From assembly GCA_000723505.1 (NCBI GenBank), contig HG934468.1, positions 2,450,798 through 2,514,797 of the forward strand: DNA of 64,000 nt, written 5' to 3'. A model generated the notes under the pieces. The model saw only the letters and a list, made by a program, of their open reading frames with translations, did not search any database and had not been told where the DNA came from. Made by a program: the position numbers and the translations under genes. Shown here one piece after another: positions 54,163-61,885 of this stretch. Numbering within the stretch: position 1 is the first letter of the stretch; every line of letters starts with the position of its first letter. This stretch comes from Mucinivorans hirudinis (lineage in GTDB: Bacteria; Bacteroidota; Bacteroidia; Bacteroidales; Rikenellaceae).

Positions 54163-54921
54163 TTAATTTCTATCATCAATAATTGAGGAGAGATAGAATT
54201 TCGGATAGCGTTTAACGGGCTGTCCGGTTGCGATAAAAAATATGATATTGGTGCACAACCCACCAACAATCCACGAGGCAATAGAGAGTTGCGGAGGGGG
54301 CAGTACTGCATCTTCATTTTTATACTGTGTGATAATATTTTCAATCCACGGCTTGGGCACGTTCCAAAATTTGAAGTAATTGACAATGTGCTCTATCAGT
54401 TGCACTTCAAAATTTCGCGGTTCCTTTGCAAACTCTTTTAGTTGGATACCGGTAGGTTCAACTAAAATAACCATACCTCCCCACCCGATATTGTAGGGGT
54501 GCAGCACGGGAATCGAATATTTCTTACACCAATCGTCAAAAACAAACGGGATGTCAGATTTGAAGTCCAACGCATTTATTGCAATATCGTGGTCTCGTAC
54601 GATTTCCTCCACATTGTCGTGGTCAATAAATTTGTTTATCACAGTGATATCTGCACCCGGATTGATGCTTAATAATCTCTCTGCTAATGCTTCTGCCTTT
54701 GGTTTTCCAATATCCTCGACGCGATAATTTTGCCGATTCAGATTAGACTCCTCAACAACATCACCATCTACAATAGTAATCGTTTCAAAGCCGAACCTGA
54801 GAGCACATTCCGCAATAATGCTGCCTATACCTGCGCCTCCCAATAGTACCCGATAGTTTTTGATTAGATTTTGCTCCTCGGGACGAACATAAATCCTGTT
54901 TCTGCTGTATCTCATTGTCAT
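54163..54921 (-). CDS. E1/ThiF-like adenylating enzyme
   Basis: A 252-residue protein with the nucleotide-binding VLLGGAGIGSIIAECALRFGFETITIVDGDVVEESNLNRQNY, typical of ThiF/MoeB/HesA enzymes, and VINKFID...HDIAINALDFKSD with the following catalytic region. The zinc-binding CxxC pairs are missing. It ends in a hydrophobic GGLCTNIIFFIATGQPV segment. These enzymes activate a C-terminal carboxylate with ATP. No ubiquitin-like partner is near, so the target could be a peptide or amino acid. The promoter has the same operator and spacing as the FeeM-type gene. Confidence 0.85.
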   Translation of the reverse strand: MTMRYSRNRIYVRPEEQNLIKNYRVLLGGAGIGSIIAECALRFGFETITIVDGDVVEESNLNRQNYRVEDIGKPKAEALAERLLSINPGADITVINKFIDHDNVEEIVRDHDIAINALDFKSDIPFVFDDWCKKYSIPVLHPYNIGWGGMVILVEPTGIQLKEFAKEPRNFEVQLIEHIVNYFKFWNVPKPWIENIITQYKNEDAVLPPPQLSIASWIVGGLCTNIIFFIATGQPVKRYPKFYLSSIIDDRN

Positions 54922-54931
54922 ATCTTTTTTG

Positions 54932-54978
54932 CAAAGGTCGTCATAGCTGCAATTTCACACAATACCCAAAAGGGTAAT
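54932..54978 (-). promoter_or_regulatory. Operator and promoter of the E1-like gene
   Basis: ATACCCAAAAGGGTAAT (54962-54978, plus strand) lies 22 bases upstream of the minus-strand -7 box GACCTTTG (54932-54939). The IS-A copy begins 11 bases beyond the operator, so the control region was spared. Confidence 0.65.
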
Positions 54979-54988
54979 TTTGTAAATA

Positions 54989-56439
54989 GTCGCCCCTTAA
55001 AAGCCATTCAACACGCTGATTTATTGTAAATTAATAGTAATTATTTTTGGATTAGTCTGCAATTTTTCGTATCTTTGTGTTATAAACCTTGCAAAATTGA
55101 GCTATGTTACCACGCCCCAAAGATACTCTGCAAAGCAGCCTTTTCTTCGACCTTAGAAGCACCTTAAACCACCGCCACCCGCTCTTCCAACTCGCCAACA
55201 AAATCGACTGGGCGATGTTTGAGCGAGAGTTTTCGCCACTCTACTCACCGGATAAAGGAGTCGAAGCAAAGCCAATACGACTGATGGTTGGATTGCTGAT
55301 ACTAAAACATATACGCAATGTTTCGGACGAAAGTGTTGTAGAGCAGTGGAGCGAAAATGTATATTATCAATACTTCTGTGGAGGTACTGAATTTGTCGCG
55401 GCACAACCTATTGATGCGAGTAGTTTAGTGCATTTTCGCCACAGAATTGGCGAGGCTGGGTTTGAGTTGATTTTGGCAGAGAGTATCCGCGTGAATGATG
55501 ATGTAGATTTCGACAAGCCGCAAGTTGTTTTTGTAGACACGACTGTACAAGAGAAGAACATAACATATCCCACTGATGCTAAGTTACATAAGAAGATAGT
55601 TGAGAATTGCAGAGGTATAGCTGCAAAATCGGGTGTTACCCTTCGTCAGAGTTATGCTCGGGTTGTCAAGGCGTTGAATAGAGATATCCGTTTTAATAAA
55701 AAGCAGAGCAAGGCAGCTCGCCGTAAGCTCAAGTGCATAGCAGGGCGATTGGTCAGGGAGTTAGATAGAGAGTTGCCTTTGGAATCATTACACAGAGAGC
55801 AGATAGATTTGTATAAGAGAGTTTTATCTCAGACTAAAGATAGTAAGAACAAGGTATATTCATTGCACGAGCCTAGTGTTTGTTGCATCTCTAAGGGTAA
55901 GGAGCACGAGAAATGGGAGTTTGGGAACAAGGTTTCTGTGGCGTACAATGAAGATGGATTGATAGTTGGGGCGTTGTCGTTTCGTAATGAGTATGATGGG
56001 CACACACTTTTGCCTGCTATTGAGCAGGTTGTACGATTGAATCATCGCCCTATAAAGATTGTTCCGTGCGACAGGGGTTACAAGGGTGTTTCACAGGTTT
56101 TGGGTATTCCTGTTTTGATACCGAGCAATGGTAAGGGCTGTAAGAGTGAGTATGAGCGAAAGAAGCTGAAGAAGTTGTTCGCGCAAAGAGCAGGTATAGA
56201 ACCAATTAATGGGCACTTAAAGAGTGACCACCGGATGGGTCGTAACTTTTACAAAGGTATATTTGGTGATAATATCAATTCTATGCTCGCCGCCGCCGCA
56301 TTCAACTTCAAAAGAGCTATGAATGTTCTTTTGGACTATATTTTGCGATGGATATCACAGCTATTTGAACAAAATATCTCCATAAAACCCCAAAACTAAA
56401 AGAACCCTGAAAACGAAAATGCCCCTTTTAAGGCACGAC
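54989..56439 (+). mobile_element. IS1182-like element IS-A, copy 2
   Basis: A 1451-bp copy with the same ends as the one at 15016, flanked by TAAATA (54983-54988 and 56440-56445). It lies inside the island between the E1-like gene and the mobilisation genes. Confidence 0.93.
55104..56399 (+). CDS. IS1182-family transposase (IS-A copy 2)
   Basis: A 431-residue transposase identical to that at 15131-16426 except near the C-terminus (WISQ, KPQN). Catalytic stretches DTTVQEKNITYPTD, CDRGYKG and EPINGHLKSDHR are intact. The near identity means one copy is the recent source of the other, or both come from a third. Confidence 0.93.
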   Translation: MLPRPKDTLQSSLFFDLRSTLNHRHPLFQLANKIDWAMFEREFSPLYSPDKGVEAKPIRLMVGLLILKHIRNVSDESVVEQWSENVYYQYFCGGTEFVAAQPIDASSLVHFRHRIGEAGFELILAESIRVNDDVDFDKPQVVFVDTTVQEKNITYPTDAKLHKKIVENCRGIAAKSGVTLRQSYARVVKALNRDIRFNKKQSKAARRKLKCIAGRLVRELDRELPLESLHREQIDLYKRVLSQTKDSKNKVYSLHEPSVCCISKGKEHEKWEFGNKVSVAYNEDGLIVGALSFRNEYDGHTLLPAIEQVVRLNHRPIKIVPCDRGYKGVSQVLGIPVLIPSNGKGCKSEYERKKLKKLFAQRAGIEPINGHLKSDHRMGRNFYKGIFGDNINSMLAAAAFNFKRAMNVLLDYILRWISQLFEQNISIKPQN

Positions 56440-56561
56440 TAAATAATCTTTTTCTAAGTTGGCTCTCTCGACTTGATGCTAATAAATTGAGTTAGGTGTT
56501 AAGCTTATCATATCAAGAAAATCTGCCGCCGCCATAAATAATTTGATTAAACTGTTATAAA

Positions 56562-57869
56562 TTAGAGACCGAAGCTCCGTTTTCTCTTTTTGCGTTGCAT
56601 TCTTCGGCGGAACTCATCTTCTTCCGAGTCGGTGGTGTTGGGGAGTATCGGGATGTCGAAGAGGGAGCCGATGGAGTCGTCGATGCTGCTGCTTTCGTAG
56701 TGCTGCTCTGTGCGATGAATTGGTTGTGCTTCTTGCGTTGGATATGGTGGTTGTAAGCTGGCTTGGGAAGACCGAGAAATGGGGTCGTTCGATTGCGGAC
56801 TGTTAGTTAAGTGCTCATATCGTTGAGGATTTTCAAGCCTATCAACAATTGCATTTGCTGCGTACTCCTTACCTAAGCGTGATCCGTTGAGAACTGCGCC
56901 TGTGTTGTGGTCAATGAAAGTAACACCATAGAGGCGACCTGCTGCATTCTCTCGATATACTACACCGACACCACTTTGGAATAGGTTGTAGCGGAGCTGC
57001 TCTTTGTTCGTTGCTCCTGCGAATGCTTGATTAATGGCTCTCTTTAATGGAGCTGCCGGACGGCTCTTTTCCAAGTGTTCTTTTGAGGCTTGGTACTTTC
57101 TCTCTAACGCTTCGCTTCCGGCAAATTTACCCAGTGTGGCTGACGAGAATGGGTTGCCAACCTTGTTGTCGTCGGTGTCGGTGGCAGAGTAGACAATACC
57201 ACTAAATGGGCTACCATAGTGCGAACCTTTCACCTCTTCGGCTGCAATATTGAACTTCGTGAGCACAGCTTTATACTCCGTAAAGGTCAGAAAATGGTAT
57301 TTGTTTATCACCTCTCTAACAACATTTTCAACCTGCTCTTTGGCGTTTCCCTGACTCACATCAACCATTTTAAGCTCTGGCTTTTTCTCTTTTGATACCT
57401 TTTCTGCTGTGTGAAGTCCATATTTTTGCTCCAAAGAGCGAGTTATATCCTTGCTTCTCCGCCTCTCAAACTTATCGTTTATCTTCTTTCCCTTCTCATT
57501 TACACGCACCGAAACGATGTGAATATGATGTCGACTTATGTCCTGATGCTTGAAAACAACGTAGGGTTGCGAACCGTATCCCATACGCTTCATATACTCC
57601 TCGGCTACCAGCGAAAGCTCCATATCCGAGAGCTTATCATCGGGGTGAGGGTTCAATGATACGTGAAAAACAGGGTTTTCGGTACGGTATCTTTGAGGCA
57701 TAAAGAGCTCAAAATCCTTTATCATATCATTCGCCTTAAACACTTCGTTTGGCTCAGGACAGAGCATTTTATTGGTTAGAAGTATCTGAGCGGTGTCGGC
57801 TTTGAGCTTGTTCATATTATAATTTACTGCCCCTGCGAGTGATCCGCTGACGCTGATTTTTGCAACCAT
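56562..57869 (-). CDS. mobB: MobB-type relaxase
   Basis: A 435-residue mobilisation nuclease of Bacteroidota. The N-terminal half has MVAKISVSGSLAGAVNYNMNKL, VFHVSLNPHPDDKLSDMEL and the histidine motif VVFKHQDISRHHIHIVSVRV, which binds the metal at the nicking centre. The C-terminal part is charged and ends in an arginine/lysine cluster (RRRMQRKKRKRSFGL). It would nick oriT and lead the strand into a helper conjugation channel. It overlaps the MobA-like gene by 46 bases. Confidence 0.9.
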   Translation of the reverse strand: MVAKISVSGSLAGAVNYNMNKLKADTAQILLTNKMLCPEPNEVFKANDMIKDFELFMPQRYRTENPVFHVSLNPHPDDKLSDMELSLVAEEYMKRMGYGSQPYVVFKHQDISRHHIHIVSVRVNEKGKKINDKFERRRSKDITRSLEQKYGLHTAEKVSKEKKPELKMVDVSQGNAKEQVENVVREVINKYHFLTFTEYKAVLTKFNIAAEEVKGSHYGSPFSGIVYSATDTDDNKVGNPFSSATLGKFAGSEALERKYQASKEHLEKSRPAAPLKRAINQAFAGATNKEQLRYNLFQSGVGVVYRENAAGRLYGVTFIDHNTGAVLNGSRLGKEYAANAIVDRLENPQRYEHLTNSPQSNDPISRSSQASLQPPYPTQEAQPIHRTEQHYESSSIDDSIGSLFDIPILPNTTDSEEDEFRRRMQRKKRKRSFGL

Positions 57870-58276
57870 AGTTCTTTGAATTTTTGTGATAATTCGGAAA
57901 TTTGTCGGCTAATGAGAACTAACTCTACGGTCTGTTGCTCCAACTTATAGAGCATCGCCAGAGCTTTTCGCTCCTCAAATTTGCTCTTTAGAGTGACGAC
58001 AGTTTGGTTGTAGTTGACCCCGATGGCTCGGTACTGACCATATAAAGAGGATAGTAGTTGCGTATATTCAAGCAACGATCCATCAACTTTTACCACCCGA
58101 AAGGTCTCGTTAAATATCCGTGCCTTGATGAACGATGCCATGCTATGCACTCCCGATTTCTCAAATAGCGTGAGAAAATCTGCATACTCAACATCACTCA
58201 AATTAACACTGATACGATTCTTGGCAGGGTCTATTTTTGGTGGTCTGCCACCCATTTTATTCTTTATTCTATTCAT
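57824..58276 (-). CDS. mobA: MobA/MobC-type relaxosome accessory protein
   Basis: About 150 residues from MNRIKNKMGGRPPKIDPAKNRISVNLSDVEYADFL; the open frame extends to 58396, but that part covers the hairpin array and is unlikely to be coding. The GRPPK stretch and ribbon-helix-helix-like start bind DNA, and the middle (LSSLYGQYRAIGVNYNQTVVTLKSKF) is typical of mobilisation proteins. It probably binds oriT beside its own start and helps the MobB-type relaxase. Confidence 0.82.
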   Translation of the reverse strand: MNRIKNKMGGRPPKIDPAKNRISVNLSDVEYADFLTLFEKSGVHSMASFIKARIFNETFRVVKVDGSLLEYTQLLSSLYGQYRAIGVNYNQTVVTLKSKFEERKALAMLYKLEQQTVELVLISRQISELSQKFKELWLQKSASADHSQGQ

Positions 58277-58333
58277 TTTACATACGACTTTGGAGTGTGT
58301 AACTAATTCGGTGTCGAGCGTTCTCGACCGAGG

Positions 58334-58424
58334 CTTTTGCGTTGCGCAAAAGGTTTTCCGCAGCGGAAAACACACCTCGCCTATATCTCTAATCAAGATA
58401 TAGAGTTCGCCCCGAAAGGCGAAC
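58334..58424. other. Hairpin array, candidate oriT
   Basis: Four hairpins follow one another: CTTTTGCG/CGCAAAAG (58334-58352), TTTTCCGC/GCGGAAAA (58354-58370), CTATATCT/AGATATAG (58381-58403) and GTTCGCC/GGCGAAC (58405-58424). They lie between the MobA-like and DUF3408 genes, the normal place of oriT in Bacteroidota mobilisable elements. No nick consensus was identified. Confidence 0.65.
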
Positions 58425-58450
58425 CTATGAATCTTCGATGCTTTAATTTA

Positions 58451-58837
58451 CTACATTCGTTTCCACCCATCAAGTTCACTGGCGTAGTCGCTAAGGTGCG
58501 CACGAACAAGGTTTTCTACAAAACCCGATACGCTCAGTTTTCTATCTCCCAACCGTCTGACGACTACATCAACTTCATCTCGTAGCGTTCGACTGATAAA
58601 AATAGTCTGCCTATCAACTATCTTTGGAGTAGTGAGATAGGTTTGTTGATACTCCTCTATAGATGCCTTGCGCTGCTTGGGTGAACTACGTTTAGTCGGT
58701 TCGATTGGTGGAATAGGTAAAGTTGGTGAACTCTGCTCGGTTCGCTCGGTTCGCTCATTTGCGAAAGGATGATTTTTCTCTTTTGGCAAGCCTGCAATCT
58801 GCCCCTGTGTGATGAATTCCTCTAAATTGTCTGACAT
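58451..58837 (-). CDS. DUF3408 protein of mobile elements
   Basis: A 128-residue protein. The N-terminal half is polar and proline-rich; the C-terminal half, RQTIFISRTLRDEVDVVVRRLGDRKLSVSGFVENLVRAHLSDYASELDGWKR, is a ribbon-helix-helix-like region typical of DUF3408. Such proteins lie next to mobilisation genes and probably bind DNA near oriT. It is on the same strand as, and upstream of, the mob genes. Confidence 0.8.
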   Translation of the reverse strand: MSDNLEEFITQGQIAGLPKEKNHPFANERTERTEQSSPTLPIPPIEPTKRSSPKQRKASIEEYQQTYLTTPKIVDRQTIFISRTLRDEVDVVVRRLGDRKLSVSGFVENLVRAHLSDYASELDGWKRM

Positions 58838-59325
58838 AATTTTCAGTTGTTAAATTAATACTGTTTTGCTGTGCCGAGTTCACTCGCTCGGCACGATTCT
58901 CAGAGCAAAGTAATAGCGTTAATTTTCAATATACAAGCAACTTAGACGAATCGGATAACTCTTCACTATATGGCAGCAAAATGCACTTGACTACCTCCGA
59001 CGAGTCGGTTTAGTTTGCGTTATATTGCGGAATGACCAAGTCAGCAGATTAAATTCGTGGAGTTGGTGGAGCGACCAATGAAAATACAGATAGTAGAGTT
59101 GGTTAAGATAGCAAAGTGGTGCAATTTAGTGAATAAGAACCCATTGGTGTGCCGGATTTGGTATTATCAAAAAAGATTCATTACTTTTGCCGCTGAAGCC
59201 CCGGAGCTCGCCCTTGGATAAGGCGAAACAAAAAGTAAAGGGCATCATTTTACTGTGGATTTTTAGTGGTAAGCGGAAGTGCAGAGCGCATTATCTTCTG
59301 TACAAAACTTACTAACTAAAAAATT
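58838..59325. other. Divergent control region of the island
   Basis: About 490 bases without a gene between the DUF3408 gene (minus) and the first excisionase-like gene (plus). A hairpin with arms GTGCCGAG/CTCGGCAC lies at 58873-58896, with a TTACTTTG box (minus strand) near 58917. A plus-strand box, TACTTTTG, lies at about 59183, leaving a leader of some 140 bases before 59326. Confidence 0.5.
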
Positions 59326-59598
59326 ATGACAATTTTAAATATTGAAGAGAGTGCCTTTGAATTGATGATGGCACGCTTTGAGGCTCTAGCCCAAAAGGTG
59401 GAGCAGCTATGCAGCAATGCTGGCGACAAAAGAGTAAAGGAGTGGCTGGATGCTACCGACGTATGTTTTCTGCTTAATATCAGAAAACGGCAGTTGCAGA
59501 ATTACCGTGATAGCGGTAAGATAGGCTTCTCTAAAATCGGCAACGTGATAATGTATCGTCCCGATGATGTTATGAAACTACTAAAAAAAGCGGAGTAA
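59326..59598 (+). CDS. Excisionase-like helix-turn-helix protein 1
   Basis: A 90-residue protein. After a helical N-terminal part with LMMARFEALAQKVEQLC, the C-terminal WLDATDVCFLLNIRKRQLQNYRDSGKIGFSKIGNVIMYRPDDVMKLLKKAE is a MerR/Xis-type winged helix. It is followed two bases later by a related gene. Such pairs control excision in Bacteroidota elements. Confidence 0.85.
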   Translation: MTILNIEESAFELMMARFEALAQKVEQLCSNAGDKRVKEWLDATDVCFLLNIRKRQLQNYRDSGKIGFSKIGNVIMYRPDDVMKLLKKAE

Positions 59599-59600
59599 CT

Positions 59601-59900
59601 ATGTCGGAGATTATCACACACCAGAGTGAGAGAGTAACAAGGTTTCTCTCCACTATCGACCGTATGATGGAGGCGTTGGATGGGCTATCTAAGAGCCACG
59701 CCCCACGATTCGGTGGCGAACATTACGTTACGGATGCTGAACTGACGGAAAGGCTTAAAATCAGCGACCGAACCACCCAAGAGTGGCGAAGTAGTGGCAA
59801 GATTGATTACATCCAATTTGAGAAAAAGGGCAAAATCCTCTATCGAGAGTCGGATATTCAAAAATTCCTCGAAAAGCACTACCTAAAGTCGTGGAAGTAA
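59601..59900 (+). CDS. Excisionase-like helix-turn-helix protein 2
   Basis: A 99-residue paralogue of the preceding protein, with TRFLSTIDRMMEALDGL followed by YVTDAELTERLKISDRTTQEWRSSGKIDYIQFEKKGKILYRESDIQKFLEKHY. The same winged-helix pattern suggests binding near the attachment site, to aid excision or to regulate the integrases. It is probably cotranscribed with the first. Confidence 0.85.
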   Translation: MSEIITHQSERVTRFLSTIDRMMEALDGLSKSHAPRFGGEHYVTDAELTERLKISDRTTQEWRSSGKIDYIQFEKKGKILYRESDIQKFLEKHYLKSWK

Positions 59901-59950
59901 GTTTTATCCAGATTAGAGGGAGTCTGAAGCTGCAACATTAACAAATAAAA

Positions 59951-59987
59951 GCGATGAACCGAGATTGAAAAATCTACCGTTCATCGC
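59951..59987 (+). terminator. Terminator after the excisionase-like genes
   Basis: GCGATGAAC and GTTCATCGC form a nine-base stem with a 19-base loop, followed by CTTTGTTTT. It ends the two-gene transcript. Confidence 0.8.
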
Positions 59988-60233
59988 CTTTGTTTTAAGT
60001 TTTTATCCGTCATATCGGTCGCCCTTGCTGCTATGACTTTTAATTGTATTTAGCTAAGAATTAGACAAGCCTTACGACTGTAAGGAGTAACCCTTTAGGG
60101 CTTGGGCTTGGCTATTTCGTGCGAAATACTCCCTTTACATAAAATTGGATGCGCCTCAGCATAACTCAAATAAATTTGGTTCTGCATTCGGCTTTCACAA
60201 TTTTTGTCATAGCAGTAAGGGTGATTGATATGA

Positions 60234-60596
60234 TTAATTACAAAAATTATCTTTCGCTTCACTGACTCTGATATATATAGGTTGCAAATTGCTCCGCATC
60301 ATCTTACACATTATCCACTGCCGAAACAATTCCGCTTTGTGTGATTGAATCCGAAACGCTACTGCCACAACCATATCCAACCCGTGATAATCCGGTACAA
60401 CGTTGCAACCAACCAACGTTGCGCCACCCGTCATGTTAGCCGTTGCAACACCTGTTTTGAGAATTGCACGTATATTGGAACGTATGGTCGGCACCATTAC
60501 CCCGAACAATTCGGCAATCTCAAAATCTCGCATCTGCACATTTGCAGGCACGATTACCGTGCCGTTATCACTGATTTTTACCATATCTCTTTTCAT
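60234..60596 (-). CDS. RhuM-like DNA-binding protein next to integrases (island)
   Basis: About 120 residues from MKRDMVKISDNGTVIV; the frame extends to 60656, but the early part lies in the integrase gene. RDFEIAELFGVMVPTIRSNIRAILKTGV and YHGLDMVVAVAFRIQSHKAELFRQWIMCKM are the RhuM-like hallmarks, as in the protein at 43721-44101. The start overlaps the integrase end by 29 bases. It may regulate integrase expression or recombination direction. Confidence 0.68.
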   Translation of the reverse strand: MKRDMVKISDNGTVIVPANVQMRDFEIAELFGVMVPTIRSNIRAILKTGVATANMTGGATLVGCNVVPDYHGLDMVVAVAFRIQSHKAELFRQWIMCKMMRSNLQPIYIRVSEAKDNFCN

Positions 60597-61884
60597 ACCT
60601 ATCTCTAAATTCAAAATAATTATACTCCTCCACGATTGGCATATCCCTGTCTTCAAAGAGCTTGAATTTACTTTTGCTGCTCTTGACTATCCGCTTCATA
60701 TCATCACCCACCTTTTTATTACTCATACGTGCGTAGATCTCGGTAGTTTTCAAATCTTTATGTCCCATCATCTTGGCTACCGTCTCAATAGGCACATCGT
60801 TCAGCAGAGTAATCAGCGTTCCGAAATTATGGCGACTTTGGTGGTATGAGATGGGCTCTTTTAGTCCGCAAAGTTTTTGCATCTTACCCAGATTCTCGTA
60901 CATCGTAGACCACGTAGTCATATTAAAGAGCCTCTCGCTTTTACGCTCACTCCGATATTTATCAATGATTTTCAGCGGAATATCAAGCAGAGGGACATAA
61001 CATTCCGTGCCCGTCTTTTGTCGCTTGAAGGTGAGGTGCTTATCCCCTTTATTGTTAATGCCTATGTTTTTATCCGTCAGTTTTACAACATCCGAAAATG
61101 AAGTGCCTGTAAATGTGGAAAATATAAACATATCACGACTAAAACAGAGGGCTTTCGATTTAACCTCTGTTGTCATCAGCTTGTGCAAATCCTCTTCTAT
61201 TTGGTGGCGACACTCCGGTGGTACTACATCAAACTTATACCCCACAAATGGATCTTTGCGTAGCGTTCCTTGATTTATTGCACATTTGATAACTCGCTTG
61301 AGTGAAATGGCAACCCCGTTGGCTGTATTTACAGACAATCCCTTTTCTCCCCTTAGAAAGAGCATCATATCTTCTAAGAACCTAAGGTTCAATTTGATTA
61401 GCTCTATATCTTCTGCACCATATTGAGATTTTATAAAATCGGCAATGTAGTTGATCGCATAGTGGTACATCAGAAAGCTTTTCTCTTCTCTATTAACCCC
61501 AACCATCTGTTTGTACTGCTCGTTATGCTCCCGAAAGAGTTCAAGCAACATATCGGTTTTCTGTCCGATGTTGCAAACTCTGTTTTTCAGAAGCTCTGCC
61601 GTTACATACCCCTGCTGCTTAATAAAATCCTTATGATAGCCGGTAATCGCATCTGTTAGCTCCTGTAATTGGTTGTTGATTTCAATGGACTCACGCTCTC
61701 GCCCTTTCAGACGATACCTTTTAGCATCCCAAAGAGTTGGATCTACTTCAATCTGTGTTGAGAATTGAACCATCTCACCGCTAACCGATATGCGCCCCAT
61801 AACGGTGGTCGTACCGTTTTTCTTGATTCGCCCTTTGTTGATGTAAAACATCACAGCAAAGGTGTTATACTTTACCTTATCCAT
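60568..61884 (-). CDS. Tyrosine recombinase, second integrase of the island
   Basis: A 438-residue IntDOT-like recombinase. The N-terminal arm-binding domain begins FAVMFYINKGRIKKNGTTTVMGRISV; a core-binding SAM-like domain follows. The catalytic domain has FTGTSFSDVVKL (the first arginine is replaced by serine, as in other IntDOT-like enzymes), YHQSRHNFGTLI and MMGHKDLKTTEIYARM with the tyrosine. It starts one base after the first integrase stop, so the two are cotranscribed. Confidence 0.92.
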   Translation of the reverse strand: MDKVKYNTFAVMFYINKGRIKKNGTTTVMGRISVSGEMVQFSTQIEVDPTLWDAKRYRLKGRERESIEINNQLQELTDAITGYHKDFIKQQGYVTAELLKNRVCNIGQKTDMLLELFREHNEQYKQMVGVNREEKSFLMYHYAINYIADFIKSQYGAEDIELIKLNLRFLEDMMLFLRGEKGLSVNTANGVAISLKRVIKCAINQGTLRKDPFVGYKFDVVPPECRHQIEEDLHKLMTTEVKSKALCFSRDMFIFSTFTGTSFSDVVKLTDKNIGINNKGDKHLTFKRQKTGTECYVPLLDIPLKIIDKYRSERKSERLFNMTTWSTMYENLGKMQKLCGLKEPISYHQSRHNFGTLITLLNDVPIETVAKMMGHKDLKTTEIYARMSNKKVGDDMKRIVKSSKSKFKLFEDRDMPIVEEYNYFEFRDRYEKRYGKNQ

Positions 61885-61885
61885 C

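Noticed and set aside
58277-58396. N-terminal extension of the MobA-like frame
   Set aside because: It covers the oriT-like hairpins and has no similarity to mobilisation proteins; the ATG at 58276 fits better.
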